This document shows positions 9,449 to 18,029 of a stretch of 64,000 bases of DNA, piece after piece (position 1 is the first letter of the stretch; each line of letters starts with the position of its first letter). The translations under genes were made by a program, and so were the position numbers. Under the pieces are notes generated by a model. That model did not search any database, was not told where the DNA came from, and saw only the letters and a list, made by a program, of their open reading frames with translations. The stretch is from CAYNRG01 sp964399545 (lineage in GTDB: Bacteria > Bacillota_I > Bacilli_A > Erysipelotrichales > Erysipelotrichaceae): NCBI GenBank assembly GCA_964399545.1, contig CAYNRG010000001.1:310001-374000 (forward strand), given 5' to 3'.

Positions 9449-12394
9449 ATGTTTCTAAAGAGAATAGAGATGCAAGGTTTCAAATCTTTTGCAGATAAAG
9501 TTGTTATTAATTTTGAACATTCTGTGACTGGAGTTGTTGGACCTAATGGATGTGGGAAGAGTAATATAACAGATGCGATTCGTTGGGTGCTAGGTGAGCA
9601 ATCTGTTAAATCACTGCGAGGGTCAAGTATGTCAGATGTTATCTTTGCGGGAAGTGCTGACCGAAAAATGGTTAATATGGCTGAAGTAACTTTGGTTTTT
9701 AATAATGAAAAACATTATTTGAATAGTGACTTAAACGAAATCGAGATTACTAGACGTCTATATCGCAATGGACAAGATGCTGAATATTTGATTAACCGTA
9801 ATCAAGTTCGTCTAAAAGATATTACAAATCTTATTTTAGATACAGGTCTAGGAAAAGATTCACTTTCGATGATTTCTCAAGGGAATATCAGCAGTTTTGC
9901 AGAAGCTAAACCGATTGAACGTCGTTCGATTTTTGAGGAAGCTGCAGGGGTTAGTAAATATAAAAAGAGAAAAATGGAATCTCTTTCTAAACTTGAACGA
10001 ACTCGAGAAAATATTGAACGGACTCAAGATATTGTAAATGAACTAGAGCGTCAAGTATCACCTTTAAAGCGTCAAGCTAAAAAAGCGGAGATTTATCGTG
10101 AGAAAAAAGCAAGACTAGAAGAGATTGAAATTGCGGTATTGGTGGAAGATATTGAACTAATGCATCAACAAATTGAAGAAGCAAAAAAGACTTTATTTAA
10201 TATCGAAACACAAACAACCATGCACCAAACTACAATTCAAGTTCATGAAACACAAAATCAGGGAACCAAAAAGGATATATTAGATTTAGAGAATGAAGTA
10301 AATAAATTGCAAGAAAATTTAATGAGGATAGTAAATGAAATTCAAGTTTTAGAAACTAGAAAAATTGAGCTAGATGAAAAGAGAAAATATGCTATCGAAA
10401 TTGGAACAAGTGAGGAAAAGGCTAAGCAACTTCAAAGCTTATTGGAAGAGGCTAAATTTGAGTATGAAGATCGCCAGGATCGATTAAAGAAGTGCAATGT
10501 AGACATTGATCTTTTTAGTGAAAATCTTTCTCAAACAGCCTTAGAGCTTGCAGAAGCTTCGCAAAAGAAAGATGAAAATGATGGAATTTTACGCCGCTAT
10601 CAAAATCGACATGATTTTTTAACAAATTTATTAAAAGATCCGTTTAATAGTCAAGCAGGAGTTAAGTCAATCGTTGATAATCAGCAATCTCTTACAGGGG
10701 TCTTAGGTGTTGTAGCTCAAGTATTAAAACCGCAAGAAGGGTATGAAGAGGCTCTCTCTGTTGCTTTAGGTGGAATGATGTATAACATTATTACTAATTC
10801 TGAAGAATCTGCTAGAGGAGCTATTAATTTTTTAAAGAAGAACCAGAGTGGTAGAGCTACATTTTTACCATTAACGGTTTTACAATCACGTTATTTGTCT
10901 AAAGAAAATGAAATTGTTTGCAAAAATACAAAAGGATACTTAGGCGTAGCAAGCGATTTTGTGACTTGTGAAAGTACATTTATTCCTATTAAAGAAGCCT
11001 TTTTGCAAAATGTACTTGTAGTAGATACTTTAGAGAATGGTAATAATTTAGCCAACTTATTGAGATATGCATATAAAATCGTAACTATTGATGGCGATGT
11101 GATTCATAAGGGTGGATCTATGACTGGAGGGAAAACAAAAAACAGTACCTCTTTGCTTACTGTTAAGAAAGAGCTAGAAGATATTACTGCACAAATTGAT
11201 AGTCAAGAAGCAACTTGTACTTTAGCTCAACAAACATTCTATGAGAAACAAAAGAAGCGTGAAGAAATTGAAAGAAATTTGATGGATCGTCGAATCGCCG
11301 CTGCACAATTAGAACCAGTTGTTGATGCGAAACGAGCGAAATACGAAAAATTACAAAGTGATTATGAATTAATTCGTCCTAATAATGAGGAAAACATTGA
11401 GGAAAAAAGCTTTGCTGATGAAGTTATTATTAAGTTAAATGAAGCATATTCAACGCGTGATGAAATTACAGGATCTATTCGTTCTAAGCGAGAGCATCGC
11501 ATGAAGTTATCGCAAGATTTTGAGCGAAAAGAGCAACAAATTCGACAAATCAGAAAAGAGTTAGATGGTGCCAATGCTAGTCGAAATGCTATCCAAGTGG
11601 ATCAAGCACGACTAGAAACTAAATTGGAAAATAACTTACAGAGATTAGCTACTGAATATCAATTAACTTATGAATTTGCAAGAACAAAAGTTGGAGAAAT
11701 TCAAGTCGAAAACGCCAAAGAAGAAGTTCTTCAGCTTCGCCAAGATATTGAACGATTAGGAAATATTAATATGAATGCTCCTGAAGAATTCAATGAAATT
11801 AATGAACGCTATGAGTTTTTGAATAAGCAAATTAAAGATTTAATTGAAAGTCGTGATAAATTACTGTCAGTTATTGATGAAATGGATCATGTAATGAGCA
11901 GACAATTTAAAGAGATGTTTGATTCAATTAACAAAGAGTTAAATGAAACATTTAGATCTTTATTTGGAGGAGGGAAGGCAAAACTCATCCTTGAAGATCC
12001 AAATGACATTTTAAATACGGGAATTGATGTAGATGTTCAGCCACCGGGAAAAGCAGTTCAAAATATTCGCTTATTCTCAGGTGGAGAAAAAAGTTTAATT
12101 GCTATCTGTGTTTTATTCTCTATTTTGAAAGTACGTCCAGTTCCTTTATGTATCTTTGATGAGGTCGAAGCTGCTTTAGATCAAGGAAATGTTGAACGAT
12201 TTGCACGATATATCAAGAATTTCCAAGAGAATACACAATTTATTGTAGTTACTCATCGTCCTGGAACTATGCAACAGTGTGAAATTTTGTATGGAGTTAC
12301 TATGCAAAAGCAAGGTGTGTCACAGATGTTGCGAGTTGAATTAAAAGATGCAGTGGATATGGCAGATAGTATAGATCAAGGAGCAAAACCATGA
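9449..12394 (+). CDS. smc: Chromosome condensation ATPase SMC
   Basis: SMC loads on DNA with ScpAB and organises the chromosome. The N-terminal head has Walker A GPNGCGKS (residues 31-38), then a long coiled coil, a hinge (about 405-560, with TGVLGVVAQVL and TGGKTKNS), a returning coil, and the C-terminal head with signature LFSGGEKSL (near 875) and Walker B CIFDEVEAALD. At 981 residues it is about 200 shorter than the roughly 1180 of Bacillus SMC, with the loss shared between the two coiled-coil arms. A GGAGG site precedes the ATG. Its stop overlaps the ftsY start (ATGA). Confidence 0.96.
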   Translation: MFLKRIEMQGFKSFADKVVINFEHSVTGVVGPNGCGKSNITDAIRWVLGEQSVKSLRGSSMSDVIFAGSADRKMVNMAEVTLVFNNEKHYLNSDLNEIEITRRLYRNGQDAEYLINRNQVRLKDITNLILDTGLGKDSLSMISQGNISSFAEAKPIERRSIFEEAAGVSKYKKRKMESLSKLERTRENIERTQDIVNELERQVSPLKRQAKKAEIYREKKARLEEIEIAVLVEDIELMHQQIEEAKKTLFNIETQTTMHQTTIQVHETQNQGTKKDILDLENEVNKLQENLMRIVNEIQVLETRKIELDEKRKYAIEIGTSEEKAKQLQSLLEEAKFEYEDRQDRLKKCNVDIDLFSENLSQTALELAEASQKKDENDGILRRYQNRHDFLTNLLKDPFNSQAGVKSIVDNQQSLTGVLGVVAQVLKPQEGYEEALSVALGGMMYNIITNSEESARGAINFLKKNQSGRATFLPLTVLQSRYLSKENEIVCKNTKGYLGVASDFVTCESTFIPIKEAFLQNVLVVDTLENGNNLANLLRYAYKIVTIDGDVIHKGGSMTGGKTKNSTSLLTVKKELEDITAQIDSQEATCTLAQQTFYEKQKKREEIERNLMDRRIAAAQLEPVVDAKRAKYEKLQSDYELIRPNNEENIEEKSFADEVIIKLNEAYSTRDEITGSIRSKREHRMKLSQDFERKEQQIRQIRKELDGANASRNAIQVDQARLETKLENNLQRLATEYQLTYEFARTKVGEIQVENAKEEVLQLRQDIERLGNINMNAPEEFNEINERYEFLNKQIKDLIESRDKLLSVIDEMDHVMSRQFKEMFDSINKELNETFRSLFGGGKAKLILEDPNDILNTGIDVDVQPPGKAVQNIRLFSGGEKSLIAICVLFSILKVRPVPLCIFDEVEAALDQGNVERFARYIKNFQENTQFIVVTHRPGTMQQCEILYGVTMQKQGVSQMLRVELKDAVDMADSIDQGAKP

Positions 12395-13362
12395 GTTTCT
12401 TCAATAAAGTAAAGGAAGCTTTTAAAAAAAGAGATGACCAAGCTGCTTATTTAAGTGGTTTCAAAAAAACTAACGAATCTTTGGGTTCCAAATTAAAAGA
12501 CATTTCTCTTAATTTTAAAGGGATTAATGATGAATTTTTAGAGGAGTTAACCATCATATTATTGGAAAGTGATATGGGAATAGCTACAGCCGATGAAATT
12601 TGTCATCGGTTGAGAAAACGAGGAAATAATCTCTTTTCTAATCCTTCATTTTCAAAAACGATGGATTGGCTCTTAGAGATTATGGAAGAAATTTATATGG
12701 AATCTCCAATTCCTGAATTAAGTTATAATGATGGTGGACCTACTGTTATTTTCCTTGTCGGAGTCAACGGAAGTGGAAAAACGACATCATGTGCGAAGCT
12801 TATTCAACACTATCAAGATCAAGGGAAAAAAGTGGCTGTTGTAGCAGGGGATACTTTCCGCGCAGGAGCCATTGATCAATTGTCTCGATGGGCAGAACAA
12901 CTAAATGTTCCTTGTATTAAAGGAAAAGAAAATGGCGATCCTAGTAGTGTTTTAGTCGATGGATGCCGGTGGGGTAAAGAAAATGAGATTGATATTTTAA
13001 TCTGTGATACCGCAGGGCGTCTTCAAAATAAACAGCATTTAATGGATGAACTTTCTAAGATGCGTCGCGTGGTTCAACGTGAAATAGAAGGAGCTCCTCA
13101 TCATGTTTGGTTAGTTATTGATGCGACTACAGGGCAAAATGGACTATCCCAAGCTGAAATTTTCAAGAAAGCGACTGATGTTACGGGAATTATCTTAACA
13201 AAAATGGATGGAACTGCAAAGGGAGGAATTATTGTGGCCATTAAGAAATTGTTAGAAATCCCTGTTTATTTCATTGGATTAGGCGAAAAACCAGGCGACT
13301 TAAGGCCGTTTGATTTAGATTCTTATTTGTACTCCATTTCAGAAGGTCTACGAAATGAATAA
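12391..13362 (+). CDS. ftsY: Signal recognition particle receptor FtsY
   Basis: FtsY is the membrane-associated SRP receptor GTPase that hands ribosomes making membrane proteins to the translocon. The 323-residue protein has a short N-terminal part and the NG domain: G1 GVNGSGKT (near residue 124), DTFRAGAIDQL, DTAGR, and TKMDGTAKGG. The acidic A domain is short, as in many Gram-positive bacteria. It overlaps smc by four bases and ylxM by eight, giving the common Bacillota order smc-ftsY-ylxM. Confidence 0.96.
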   Translation: MSFFNKVKEAFKKRDDQAAYLSGFKKTNESLGSKLKDISLNFKGINDEFLEELTIILLESDMGIATADEICHRLRKRGNNLFSNPSFSKTMDWLLEIMEEIYMESPIPELSYNDGGPTVIFLVGVNGSGKTTSCAKLIQHYQDQGKKVAVVAGDTFRAGAIDQLSRWAEQLNVPCIKGKENGDPSSVLVDGCRWGKENEIDILICDTAGRLQNKQHLMDELSKMRRVVQREIEGAPHHVWLVIDATTGQNGLSQAEIFKKATDVTGIILTKMDGTAKGGIIVAIKKLLEIPVYFIGLGEKPGDLRPFDLDSYLYSISEGLRNE

Positions 13363-13672
13363 CCAAAAAATTGAAATTATGAATCTATATTTAGATTTTT
13401 ATGAAAACTTATTAACAGAGAGACAGAAAAAAATTTGTAATTATTATTATCGGGAAGACTATTCTCTTGCAGAAATAGCAGAACTTGAAAGTGTTAGTCG
13501 TGCTGCTATCCATGATGCACTAAAACGGAGTGGACAAATTTTAAATGACTTAGAATTGAAACTTCATTGTGTATCATCATTTACTAAAAGAATGGATCTT
13601 TACGAAAAAATAAAAGAGTATAACCATGAGAAAGTTAATTTTCTCGTAGATGCATGTATAGAAACAGAATGA
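13355..13672 (+). CDS. ylxM: YlxM/UPF0122 helix-turn-helix protein
   Basis: A 105-residue protein with a sigma-factor-like helix-turn-helix (LTERQKKICNYYYREDYSLAE, then SRAAIHDALKRS), typical of YlxM. In streptococci and Bacillus the family is linked to the SRP pathway. Normally ffh follows; here ackA follows, so ffh must be elsewhere. It starts inside the last codons of ftsY and is probably translationally coupled. Confidence 0.9.
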   Translation: MNNQKIEIMNLYLDFYENLLTERQKKICNYYYREDYSLAEIAELESVSRAAIHDALKRSGQILNDLELKLHCVSSFTKRMDLYEKIKEYNHEKVNFLVDACIETE

Positions 13673-13685
13673 GGAGGAAAAATAC

Positions 13686-14882
13686 ATGAGTAAAATTATT
13701 TCAGTAAACGCAGGATCATCATCACTAAAGTTTCAATTATTTGAAATGCCTAGTGAAAAGGTATTAACATCAGGTATTGCGGAAAGAATTGGATTAGAGG
13801 AAGGAAGTTTCACCATTCGTGTGGATGGCGAAAAACATGTGAAAGAAAGAAAAATCGAGAATCATACAGTTGCAGTACAAATGTTATTAGATTCTTTGCT
13901 TGAATATAATGTTGTTGAAAGTTTATCAGAAATTAGTGGAGCAGGACATCGCGTAGTACAAGGAGGATCTTATTTTTCGAATTCAGTTAAGGCTGATGAA
14001 GAAACAATCAAGAAAGTAGAAGACTTATCACATTTAGCTCCATTGCATAATCCAGCAAACTTAATTGGATACCGTGCATTTAAAGAAGCTTTACCAGCTA
14101 TTGAGCATGTATTTGTATTTGACACAGCTTTCCATCAAACAATGGAACCTGAAGTGTATATGTACCCTGTACCACATGAATGGTACACAAATTATCAAGT
14201 AAGACGTTACGGAGCACATGGAACTAGTCATCAATATGTTGCTGCTCGCTGTGCTGAGTTAATGGGAAAAGAAGTTGAAGATGTAAAAGTAATTACTTGT
14301 CATTTAGGAAATGGAGCTTCTATAACAGCAGTAGATAAGGGGAAAAGTGTAAATACATCAATGGGCTTTACTCCTCTTGGAGGAATTATGATGGGAACTC
14401 GTTGTGGAGATATTGATCCAGCTATTGTTACTTATATTCAAAATGAAACGAAAATGAGTGCTGATGAAATTAATGAGGCACTGAATAAAAAATCAGGAAT
14501 GCTTGGTGTTTCTGGAATCTCTAGTGATGCTCGCGATATAGAAAATGCTGTTTATGCTGGGAACGAGCGCGCTAAATTAACTTATGATATTTATGTAAAT
14601 AGAGTGATTAATGTCCTAGGTGGATACTTCTTACAAATGGGCGGTGTAGATGCAATTGCTTTTACAGCAGGTCTTGGAGAAAATGACACTTTTTTAAGAG
14701 AACTTGTTTTAAAAGCAGCTGAAGAAGGATTAAATTTATCAATTGATTATGACTTAAATAAAAAGACTCGTGGAAAAGAGTGCCTTGTATCTAAAGAGGG
14801 GTCTAATGTTCAGGTTTGGGTTGTTCCTACAAATGAAGAATTGGTAATTGCCAGAGATACTTTATCAATCCTTGGATTATAA
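13686..14882 (+). CDS. ackA: Acetate kinase
   Basis: Acetate kinase makes ATP from acetyl phosphate in fermentation. The 398-residue protein shows the full family pattern: VNAGSSSLKFQLF at the start, HRVVQGG, FDTAFH, RRYGAHGTSH, CHLGNGAS, and GLGENDTFLR near the end. A strong GAGGAGG site (13671-13677) precedes the ATG. No phosphotransacetylase gene is next to it. It sits 13 bases after ylxM and the nrnA gene follows with no gap, so the three may share a transcript. Confidence 0.97.
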   Translation: MSKIISVNAGSSSLKFQLFEMPSEKVLTSGIAERIGLEEGSFTIRVDGEKHVKERKIENHTVAVQMLLDSLLEYNVVESLSEISGAGHRVVQGGSYFSNSVKADEETIKKVEDLSHLAPLHNPANLIGYRAFKEALPAIEHVFVFDTAFHQTMEPEVYMYPVPHEWYTNYQVRRYGAHGTSHQYVAARCAELMGKEVEDVKVITCHLGNGASITAVDKGKSVNTSMGFTPLGGIMMGTRCGDIDPAIVTYIQNETKMSADEINEALNKKSGMLGVSGISSDARDIENAVYAGNERAKLTYDIYVNRVINVLGGYFLQMGGVDAIAFTAGLGENDTFLRELVLKAAEEGLNLSIDYDLNKKTRGKECLVSKEGSNVQVWVVPTNEELVIARDTLSILGL

Positions 14883-14886
14883 TTTT

Positions 14887-15816
14887 ATGTTTGATCAATT
14901 TCACCAGTGGATAAAAGAGGCTACTATTATTACTATTTTTAGGCATGAAAATCCTGATTTAGATGCACTTGGAAGTCAATTTGGGTTAAAACAATGGCTT
15001 TGTGATAATTTTCCAACTAAAAAAATCTATGCTTGTGGCTTTGAAACTAGATCTGATTTTTTAATGGATAATCCATCACATTTAGAAATTCAAGAAAGTT
15101 TAGCCATTGTTTTAGACACTCCCTCATTATCCAGAGTGGATGATTCAAGATTCCAAGAAGCCTATAGAAAAGTGAAAATAGATCATCATCCTCAGATTGA
15201 ACAATTTTCGGATTTAGAATTTGTAGATACTAGTCGTGCTGCTACTTGTGAGTATATAACGGATATTATTTATAGACTGATTCCTAATAGTATTAGCAAA
15301 AAAACAGCTGAATATCTATTCAAAGGTATATTAACGGATACGCTATCTTTTAAAACAAATAGTACCACTGAAAATACTTTTCTTTCGGCATCTAGACTTG
15401 CTAAAACAGGAATTAATATTTCAGAAGTTACTCGAGCAGTTTTTGATTTGGATCTAAAAACATTTCAATTTATCACGTATCTGCGATCAAAACTTGAAAT
15501 TTTAGAAGGAAATATAGGATATGCAATTCTGTCTATTGAAGAAATAGAACAATTTGGAATTTCGCCTGATCGTGCGAGATCTTTGGTAGCTGAGTTTAGA
15601 GATATCAATGAACTTCAAGTTTGGTGTTTATTTACACAAATAAATAGGGGGATAGATAGTTATAAAGGATCATTGCGATCAAAATCTATTAACCTCATAG
15701 AAATTGCAGAAATTTATGGTGGTGGAGGGCATAAAAATGCCTGTGGAGTTAAAAATCTAACACTTGTGAAAATTAATGAAATATTAACAAAAATATCAAA
15801 ATCTTTAAAAAATTAG
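14887..15816 (+). CDS. nrnA: DHH-family bifunctional oligoribonuclease / pAp phosphatase NrnA
   Basis: NrnA degrades very short RNA oligonucleotides and removes the 3' phosphate of pAp. The DHH domain shows RHENPDLDALGSQFGL and DHHP, and the C-terminal DHHA1 domain ends with the nucleotide-binding GGGGHKNACG. With the ATG at 14887 the protein is 309 residues, close to the usual 313. A longer frame exists from a TTG at 14848 inside ackA, but neither start has a clear ribosome binding site; the ATG is preferred on length. Some small DHH proteins act on cyclic dinucleotide products, which cannot be excluded. Confidence 0.85.
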   Translation: MFDQFHQWIKEATIITIFRHENPDLDALGSQFGLKQWLCDNFPTKKIYACGFETRSDFLMDNPSHLEIQESLAIVLDTPSLSRVDDSRFQEAYRKVKIDHHPQIEQFSDLEFVDTSRAATCEYITDIIYRLIPNSISKKTAEYLFKGILTDTLSFKTNSTTENTFLSASRLAKTGINISEVTRAVFDLDLKTFQFITYLRSKLEILEGNIGYAILSIEEIEQFGISPDRARSLVAEFRDINELQVWCLFTQINRGIDSYKGSLRSKSINLIEIAEIYGGGGHKNACGVKNLTLVKINEILTKISKSLKN

Positions 15817-15836
15817 TAGAAATTTAGTGTATTTAA

Positions 15837-15845
15837 TGGTAAAAT
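15837..15845 (+). promoter_or_regulatory. Probable promoter of the HU gene
   Basis: An extended -10 TGGTAAAAT lies 29 bases before the HU start, with a poor -35 (TAGAAA at 15817-15822, 17-base spacer). It sits between the nrnA stop and the HU ribosome binding site AAAGGAGGG. Confidence 0.55.
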
Positions 15846-15874
15846 TAAATATAGTTATAAAGGAGGGTTTCGAA

Positions 15875-16156
15875 ATGGAAACTACAAATAAAAAAGTATT
15901 AATTGATGTCATTGTTGAAGAAACAGGAATGACTAAAAAAGCTGCTGGAGATACATTAGATCTTGTGTTCAATACAATTGCTAATGCATTAAAAGATGGG
16001 CACAAAGTAGATATTAGTGGGTTTGGAAAATTTGAAGTTAAACATCGTCCAGAACGTAAAGGTATTAATCCAGCTACAAAAGAATCTATTACAATTAAAG
16101 CATCGAATGCACCTGCATTCAAAGCTTCTAAAACGTTAAAAGATTTTGTAAACTAG
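15875..16156 (+). CDS. hup: Histone-like DNA-binding protein HU
   Basis: HU is an abundant small dimeric protein that bends DNA. The 93-residue sequence is standard: an N-terminal helical dimer region (KKVLIDVIVEETGMTKKAA), the GFGKFEVKHRPERKGINPAT arm, and FKASKTLKDFVN at the end. The frame continues upstream to 15827, but AAAGGAGGG at 15859-15867 places the start at the ATG at 15875, which also gives the family length. It appears to have its own promoter and terminator. Confidence 0.96.
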   Translation: METTNKKVLIDVIVEETGMTKKAAGDTLDLVFNTIANALKDGHKVDISGFGKFEVKHRPERKGINPATKESITIKASNAPAFKASKTLKDFVN

Positions 16157-16185
16157 CTAGCAGCAAAGAATAAATAGTAATGAAG

Positions 16186-16219
16186 AATAACCATACAAAT
16201 GTATGGTTATTTTCTTTTT
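16186..16219 (+). terminator. Intrinsic terminator after HU
   Basis: An 11-bp perfect stem (AATAACCATAC 16186-16196 with GTATGGTTATT 16201-16211), a 4-base loop AAAT and a T-rich tail. It marks the end of the forward block from smc to HU. Confidence 0.9.
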
Positions 16220-16379
16220 AAATCAATCTAATGAAATTGATGAACTACATATTAAAAAAGCAATTAAACATCAAATCAGACTCATGATTATTAGTTTTTG
16301 CTTTTGTTTACTATCAATAATAATGTATATATTTAGTATAGCTATGTAACTTCGCATAATGTATATTATCCGATTTAAA
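16220..16379. other. Intergenic stretch with no confident gene
   Basis: About 160 AT-rich bases between the HU terminator and the end of the ABC-F gene, where converging transcripts meet. A forward frame from an ATG at 16203 (inside the HU terminator hairpin) to 16349 would encode 48 residues with one hydrophobic segment, but it has no ribosome binding site and may be chance or a gene remnant. Confidence 0.5.
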
Positions 16380-17933
16380 TTAATGGTTATATATTGTCAT
16401 ATCTTGGAGGTTCCAAATCTCATCAACTAAATCTGTATAGAATTCTTTTTCATGACATACAATTAAAATTGTTCCTGGATATTCTTTGAGCGATCGTTTT
16501 AGTTCATCTTTAGCATCTTGATCTAAATGATTCGTAGGTTCATCTAAAACAAGTGTATTCGTTGGTTGGTTCACTAATTTACATAATCTTAATTTTGCTT
16601 GCTCTCCGCCAGATAATACATGGACGTAGCTTTCAATTTGATCTGTGGTTAGACCACATTTTGCTAAAGCGCTTCGTATTTCATATTGACTATAAGATGG
16701 AAATACTTTCCATAAATCATCGATACAAGTATTTGTTGATTTATGTGCTTCTTGTTCGAAATATCCAACTTCTAAATTTTCTCCTAAACTTATTTCTCCT
16801 GAAATAGATGATATATGTCCGAGTAAGCTTTTAAGAAGTGTAGATTTTCCAAGTCCATTTGCTCCTATAATTGCTACTTTCTTCCCTTTTTCAAGAGTTA
16901 AATTCATGGGTAAAGATAACGGGTGGCTATAACCAATTACTAGTTCATTTGTCGAAAAAATCCATTTTGAAGGTGTTTTTCCATACTTAAAATTAAATGA
17001 TGGTTTGGGTTTTTCCTGTGTTAATGTAATTCTCTCCATTTTATCTAATTTTTTAGCTCTGGAGTTAGCCATTCCTCGAGTAGCAACACGAGCTTTATTC
17101 CTAGCTACAAAATCTTCTAACCTTTCAATTTCTTTTTGTTGTCGTTCATAGGCTGCTTCTAAATGTCTTTGATTAGTTTCGTAAACTCGTTGAAATTCGT
17201 TATAGTCACCTACATATCTTGTTAATTTACATTGATCAACATGATAAATTAGATTAACAACATCATTTAAGAAAGGAATATCATGAGATATTAAAATAAA
17301 AGCATTTTCATAATTTTTTAAATAATTTTTAAGCCAATCAATATGCTCTTCATCTAAGTAATTAGTTGGTTCATCTAAAAGTAAAATATCTGGTTTTTCT
17401 AAAAGTAATTTAGCTAGTAGAATTTTTGTTCTTTGACCTCCACTAAGTTCACTCACTTTGCTATCTAAACCGAAAGAACTAATTCCTAAAGCTGCGCAAA
17501 TTTCTTCAATTTTAGCATCAATCATATAAAAATCATGGAGTTCTAATGTATCTTGCATTTCTCCAATTTCTTCAAGCATTGTATTCATTTCAGATTCAGT
17601 ACAATCGGACATTTTTGTATAATAAGTTGCAATCGTTGATTCTAATTCAAATAAAAAATCAAACGCATGTCGAAGTGCTTCCCGAATGCTTTCCCCTTCA
17701 GCTAAGACAGCATGCTGGTCTAAGTAACCTGCAGTTATTTTTGAATTCCAAATAATTCTACCTTCATCTGGATTTAATGAATTGGTTATTATTTTTAGAA
17801 AAGTGCTTTTTCCTTCTCCATTTGCTCCAACTAAACCAATGTGCTCACCTTTTAATAAACGAAAAGATACATTTTCAAATATATCTCTTCCACCATAGCT
17901 ATGGTATAAATTTTCAACAGTTAATATACTCAT
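16380..17933 (-). CDS. ABC-F family ATPase
   Basis: ABC-F proteins have two ATPase domains and no membrane part, and act on the ribosome as translation factors or, in some subfamilies, antibiotic protection. The first domain has Walker A GANGEGKS (residues 36-43), signature LSGGQRTKILLAKLL and DEPTNYLD; the second has GANGLGKST, LSGGEQAKLRLC and DEPTNHLD. The charged linker between them (ARNKARVATRGMANSRAKKLD) is present. The 517-residue length and short interdomain linker resemble the YkpA/YbiT group rather than known resistance proteins, but this is a judgement by eye. A GGAGTG site precedes the ATG. It is a single gene after the deoB terminator. Confidence 0.9.
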   Translation of the reverse strand: MSILTVENLYHSYGGRDIFENVSFRLLKGEHIGLVGANGEGKSTFLKIITNSLNPDEGRIIWNSKITAGYLDQHAVLAEGESIREALRHAFDFLFELESTIATYYTKMSDCTESEMNTMLEEIGEMQDTLELHDFYMIDAKIEEICAALGISSFGLDSKVSELSGGQRTKILLAKLLLEKPDILLLDEPTNYLDEEHIDWLKNYLKNYENAFILISHDIPFLNDVVNLIYHVDQCKLTRYVGDYNEFQRVYETNQRHLEAAYERQQKEIERLEDFVARNKARVATRGMANSRAKKLDKMERITLTQEKPKPSFNFKYGKTPSKWIFSTNELVIGYSHPLSLPMNLTLEKGKKVAIIGANGLGKSTLLKSLLGHISSISGEISLGENLEVGYFEQEAHKSTNTCIDDLWKVFPSYSQYEIRSALAKCGLTTDQIESYVHVLSGGEQAKLRLCKLVNQPTNTLVLDEPTNHLDQDAKDELKRSLKEYPGTILIVCHEKEFYTDLVDEIWNLQDMTIYNH

Positions 17934-17985
17934 ATTTTTTCACTCCACTCATATTAGTTTACTCTATTTTACTGAAATTGCCAAT

Positions 17986-18016
17986 AAAAAAAGCCCTTCT
18001 TCAAAAAAGAGCTTTT
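17986..18016 (-). terminator. Intrinsic terminator after deoB
   Basis: On the minus strand AAAAGCTC pairs with GGGCTTTT (one G-U pair) around an A-T rich loop, followed by a run of T. It closes the long nusB-to-deoB operon. Confidence 0.85.
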
Positions 18017-18029
18017 AACTAAAGAATCT

